Below, piece after piece: positions 60,552 through 64,000 of a stretch of DNA of 64,000 bases (position 1 is its first letter; every line of letters starts with the position of its first letter). The translations under genes were made by a program, and so were the position numbers. Location of the stretch: contig JAKCWW010001201.1 of NCBI GenBank assembly GCA_026260175.1, positions 1 to 64,000 on the forward strand. Reading direction: 5' to 3'. The stretch comes from Reticulitermes lucifugus. Lineage: Eukaryota > Arthropoda > Insecta > Blattodea > Rhinotermitidae. Under the pieces are notes generated by a model, which was not told the DNA's origin, searched no databases, and saw nothing but the letters and a program-made list of their open reading frames with translations.

Positions 60552-62577
60552 GTAATAAACGATTTCTTGCGAACAGGCCTCGACTATTAGGGAAATAATG
60601 CGCATCTACAGACGGAAGAACTCTTCCCTGCAAGTACTAAGTAACGGCTGATGACAATAAATTACATTAAATTAAGCCATCAGATAATTCTCAAGATTCC
60701 GCAGTGGTATGAGAGCCCAATGAATGCGCTGCTCTGATTATTGAATGACGCCGTAACTTGTGAAATAGGCCTACGTCTGACATCGAATTAGACGTAAAGA
60801 TAATCACAAATTTTGGACATAAACACCTATATTAGGGACAGTTATCTGCTGAACGGTAATGAAAGTGTAACAGTATTAAGTACAGTCTACAGCAATGACA
60901 GTGCGCTTCCGCGCCAGTGAATCTTGTTTGCCAGTACAATTGATTACTTCCCTTTAAGTAGATGTGTAGCTGGCGTTGATTTGTCTCTAAAAGGTTTGAT
61001 AAGTGGATCTTTCGAAACTAGAAGAGACACAACAGGCAGTTAAAGGCTTCGTTTATGCACACACTGCCTATGACAAAATTGCGGTCACAACGTTTCACTG
61101 TGCAAAGGTGTGCTGACCTGATTTCATTCCGGTTCATTTGAATGGCAGATTTCCATGCATGTTCTCTATTACACTTACTACTTCACAATTCGTTTTACCG
61201 AAAACAAAATATAAAGAAGAGAAAACGAACCAAATAAATAAAGATCGAATCCCCCTCCGTTTCGCTATTATTGAACAGCATAGGTGTTAGCAGAGGAACA
61301 GAAAACTAAGGCAGTTCTGTGGTTGTCGGGAACAAAACCGAGGTTCAGAGTTTCACCCCAGGCCCTAATTAGTCAGCTACTGCACAACTAACAATAATTA
61401 GACTCCGCAACTAATTACAGACGCCAGGAAGTTGACTAATAGAAACACTTCTCAATGTAAGGAAGTAGCCTAAAGCAAAGTACGTCCGCGTTCACCAAAT
61501 CACTCAGATTGGAGGTTCAGTCATCAATACCATAGATCCCTCCAGATTTAATGAGCCTTAATCACGAAGGCTATGTAAAACCGGTGAAGTGCACCGTATA
61601 TGGTGACACAGCATGTATAGAGTAAGAGCTTTACCTTCCGTAAGGTAGAGATCAGTACCACACCTACTAATACTCGGCGTCTTCCTCTTGTAACTTTAAC
61701 TTAAGGCCACTGCTTGGCATTAATAATGAGCCAAAATGGGGACAGTGTTAAATAGAAGAAACACTCCTGGCATAAATAACACTAATGTAATTTAAACAAA
61801 TTAAGAAGTAGAAGGAAATTAAAATTCTCGGAACCTAACACCTTTCCTGCTTTCGTTTACACGAGAGCTTTTCTCTGTACTTTCAACCAGAATTTTTCAC
61901 AGAGATCTACAGACCAAAAACGCATGGGTAATTAAGTTTCACTTGAGATCCGAATTGGACTATTTCGGCGAGACCACGAGCAGAAAAGGGTGGGGAGAGA
62001 AATTCTCAAGCTAAAAATTGTTAGACAGCTATCAATTAACTTGTTTCTAAACAGAGAGTTGGGAAAAGTCAGTTAACCGACTAGTAAAATGTACATTAAA
62101 ATACGTCGTCAATTCCTTTATTACTTAATGAATTTACAAAAATTATTCGAAATAAGATCATACTGTTCAATGCACAACTCACGACGCTGCGATACCGTTT
62201 TCAAAATTCATTGGCATAACCCTGTATTGGCATTCCCACTAACATAACTGAATGTTTTCCGTTAACTCGTTTTTGGACCCTCCTTTATACCCAAATCTAA
62301 AAGTATTGTAATACTGCTGATGAATTGGGCCACAACATCCTAACTTATGATTCGACTTCCCAAGATCTTAAGACACACATTAAACCGAAACTGATGTCGG
62401 TCCCACTTCAGCCTCCGCACATTCAGCTATGAACAAATGAATATGGCAAACACATGTACTAGAGATTATAAACGTTAAATAATTTCCGTAAAATTCTAGA
62501 TTTTTGTCACTTCATTTATTATTTTTCTATAACACTTCGTAACAGTATGAAAAATCAACAATTAAAAATAAGAGACT

Positions 62578-62611
<34 letters not shown>

Positions 62612-63191
62612 TCTGAGTATCGTTGTATGTCGGACTCACTGATTTATGCGTAGACCCTATATGTGCAAAAGTTGAAAAAGTGACGGTATGGTATACAAGT
62701 CAGAAGGTAATACCCGTTTGACATTACACAGGTTGTACTAGCGTTATGCTTCCTTCAGCTCCATGGCAAAAATGCTAACCAAGCACACATGTAACAGCAT
62801 ATTTCGCTTCACCCCCCAAAACTCTGCATGTTATCGAAATATACCTTATTCGTGACATAATTACGTTGATGTTTCTATTAAACCATTTATAACATATCCT
62901 GTCGGACACTAGAGTACGTTTCCAACAAGCATACTGAATTATTACTGTCGTTCGTGTGCGGATTACATAATACAGAATGCCATACTACGCGTGCCATAGA
63001 GTGGCTGATACTTGTATGGCGACCGATGACGCCGCCTGCTGTTCTGCAGATTCCAGTCCCACGTTGAAAAAGCCCCACTGTGTGAAATTTTTGAAGAGCA
63101 ACAACGAAAAAGAATATGCAATATGCACTTATCTAATCAAATGTTCAAGGAATGCACCACTATTGGCTCCCGTGTACTGTTTAACTGGCAG
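60552..63191 (+). other. intron 3 of the receptor gene (about 2.6 kb)
   Basis: Phase 1 intron inside the third intracellular loop. Apart from a (TAA)n microsatellite at 62583-62611 I see no repeat family, RNA gene or coding frame in it. Confidence 0.92.
62583..62611. repeat. (TAA)n microsatellite
   Basis: About nine TAA units in intron 3. Confidence 0.93.
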
Positions 63192-63558
63192 GCATAGAAC
63201 GCAGGACCACGTGGCGTAGACTGCTGCTATCAGCAGCTGAGAAGCCACAGGCGACCCCATCGTCTACTCCCCAGCACCTCAACCAGCTGACCCACTCGGC
63301 CGGCTCGACCGACACCGATCTCACCGCACTAGACACGCACGAGCTATGGCTGCCGGACTCCAGTATTCCCGACCCTACGCCCTCCACCATGGCGGCACTC
63401 CACCATTTTGGGGCTGAGATGCTGCGACTGTCACGCGGGCTTGAGAGCGTGGCGGCAGCAGCGGCCATCGGCCTATCTACGCGCCCAACCGACAGATTAC
63501 CTAGGCAGCAGAACGTGGCGGCTCAGAGAAGCGGCGTACCGGTTCAGAGATCTGTCAG
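63192..63558 (+). CDS. 5-HT2: 5-HT2-type serotonin receptor, coding exon 4 (third intracellular loop, partial)
   Basis: Fourth coding exon, from the split Gly at residue 273 to residue 394 plus two bases. It opens with IERRTTWRRLL, which continues the loop-3 sequence of exon 3 and matches the ERR.TWRRLL element I recall from insect 5-HT2A. It continues through a Pro/Ser/Thr-rich stretch and a predicted amphipathic FGAEMLRLSRGLESVAAAAA segment. No membrane segment is present, so the whole exon is cytoplasmic loop 3, which is long in insect 5-HT2 receptors. It is clearly more GC-rich than the surrounding introns. The acceptor is actggcag|GC; the donor is GTCAG|GTGAGT, phase 2, with a stop just beyond in the read-through frame. 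TM6, TM7 (NPxxY) and the C-tail are not in the window. Confidence 0.93.
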
Positions 63559-64000
63559 GTGAGTCTAGTTGCTTGGCGGCCATTTGACATTCGGCCGATT
63601 ACGGTATATGGCAAATTAAGAAATAAACATATGTTTCCCAAAACACGGTCCGCAATATACGAGCGCATTTGCGTTTTAATTTTTCGGGTCCAAGAATACG
63701 GTTGTTATTTAAGTTACTGTTCAGTTCCAGAGTCAACAAAGATCTCTGAAGGGCATAATTTATGCCAATGTATTATTTCTTAATCCCTGACCTGGATGAA
63801 TGCTGGTAACGTTCTAAAACGCCAGGATCGCTTACTCAATCCTCAATCCTACCAGATGCATTATGGCCAGAATCGTGCAAAATTAAATATTTTCACACGC
63901 ATACCTAAAAACTCTGACGTTATAATCTTTCATACAATAAACCTTCAGATTCAGAAAGCCATATATCCCGTTTCTTTTATGTGAAATTCCAAAGACCTAC
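63559..64000 (+). other. start of intron 4 of the receptor gene
   Basis: Begins with a consensus GTGAGT donor after exon 4 in phase 2 and runs to the end of the window. Nothing else is recognised in it. Confidence 0.85.

Noticed and set aside
63181-63468. 95-codon frame on the - strand
   Set aside because: Shadow of receptor exon 4.
1-64000. CRISPR array, prokaryotic operon or biosynthetic cluster
   Set aside because: No regularly spaced repeats with unique spacers and no prokaryotic gene organisation; the only gene is a spliced animal receptor.

Overview
The window is genomic DNA from an insect with a large, repeat-rich genome. It holds the 5' part of one host gene, a 5-HT2-type serotonin receptor on the + strand. 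A hemimetabolous insect such as a cockroach, termite or relative is my inference, from the very long introns and the mix of tRNA-derived SINEs, old LINEs and hammerhead-bearing elements. No bacterial or viral gene organisation is seen.

Receptor gene: four coding exons are recognisable. Exon 1 (4706-5075) encodes the glycosylated N-terminus, TM1 and TM2. Exon 2 (56124-56356) encodes TM3 and TM4 with the DRY motif. Exon 3 (60338-60551) encodes ECL2, TM5 and the start of the third intracellular loop. Exon 4 (63192-63558) continues that loop. Splice phases agree at each junction (1, 0, 1, then an open phase 2), giving 394 codons plus two bases. The exons for TM6, TM7 and the C-tail must lie downstream. 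Intron 1 is about 51 kb and fills most of the window.

Introns and 5' flank: these are full of mobile-element remains. (i) Three tRNA-derived SINE families, here called A, B and C. Family A has four copies, three with clear target-site duplications, one of them inserted inside a LINE. (ii) Fossil non-LTR retrotransposon ends at about 13.98-14.18 kb, 30.68-31.81 kb and 39.70-40.21 kb. (iii) A decayed Tigger/pogo-like DNA transposase at about 35.2-36.05 kb. (iv) A dispersed group of fold-back, probably Penelope-like, elements. Several carry a hammerhead-ribozyme-like core with a palindromic, loopless stem III (near 0, 7.4, 14.5, 18.6, 23.2, 39.6 and 58.0 kb). (v) A 31-bp minisatellite, two tandem duplications, a 470-bp pyrimidine-rich tract, several trinucleotide microsatellites and a (CA)n block interrupted by a 50-N assembly gap.

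The most interesting signal is the hammerhead-like set. Stem I and stem III differ between copies but keep their pairing, which points to selection on catalytic RNA rather than chance. Nothing else in the 51-kb intron looks like a nested host gene.
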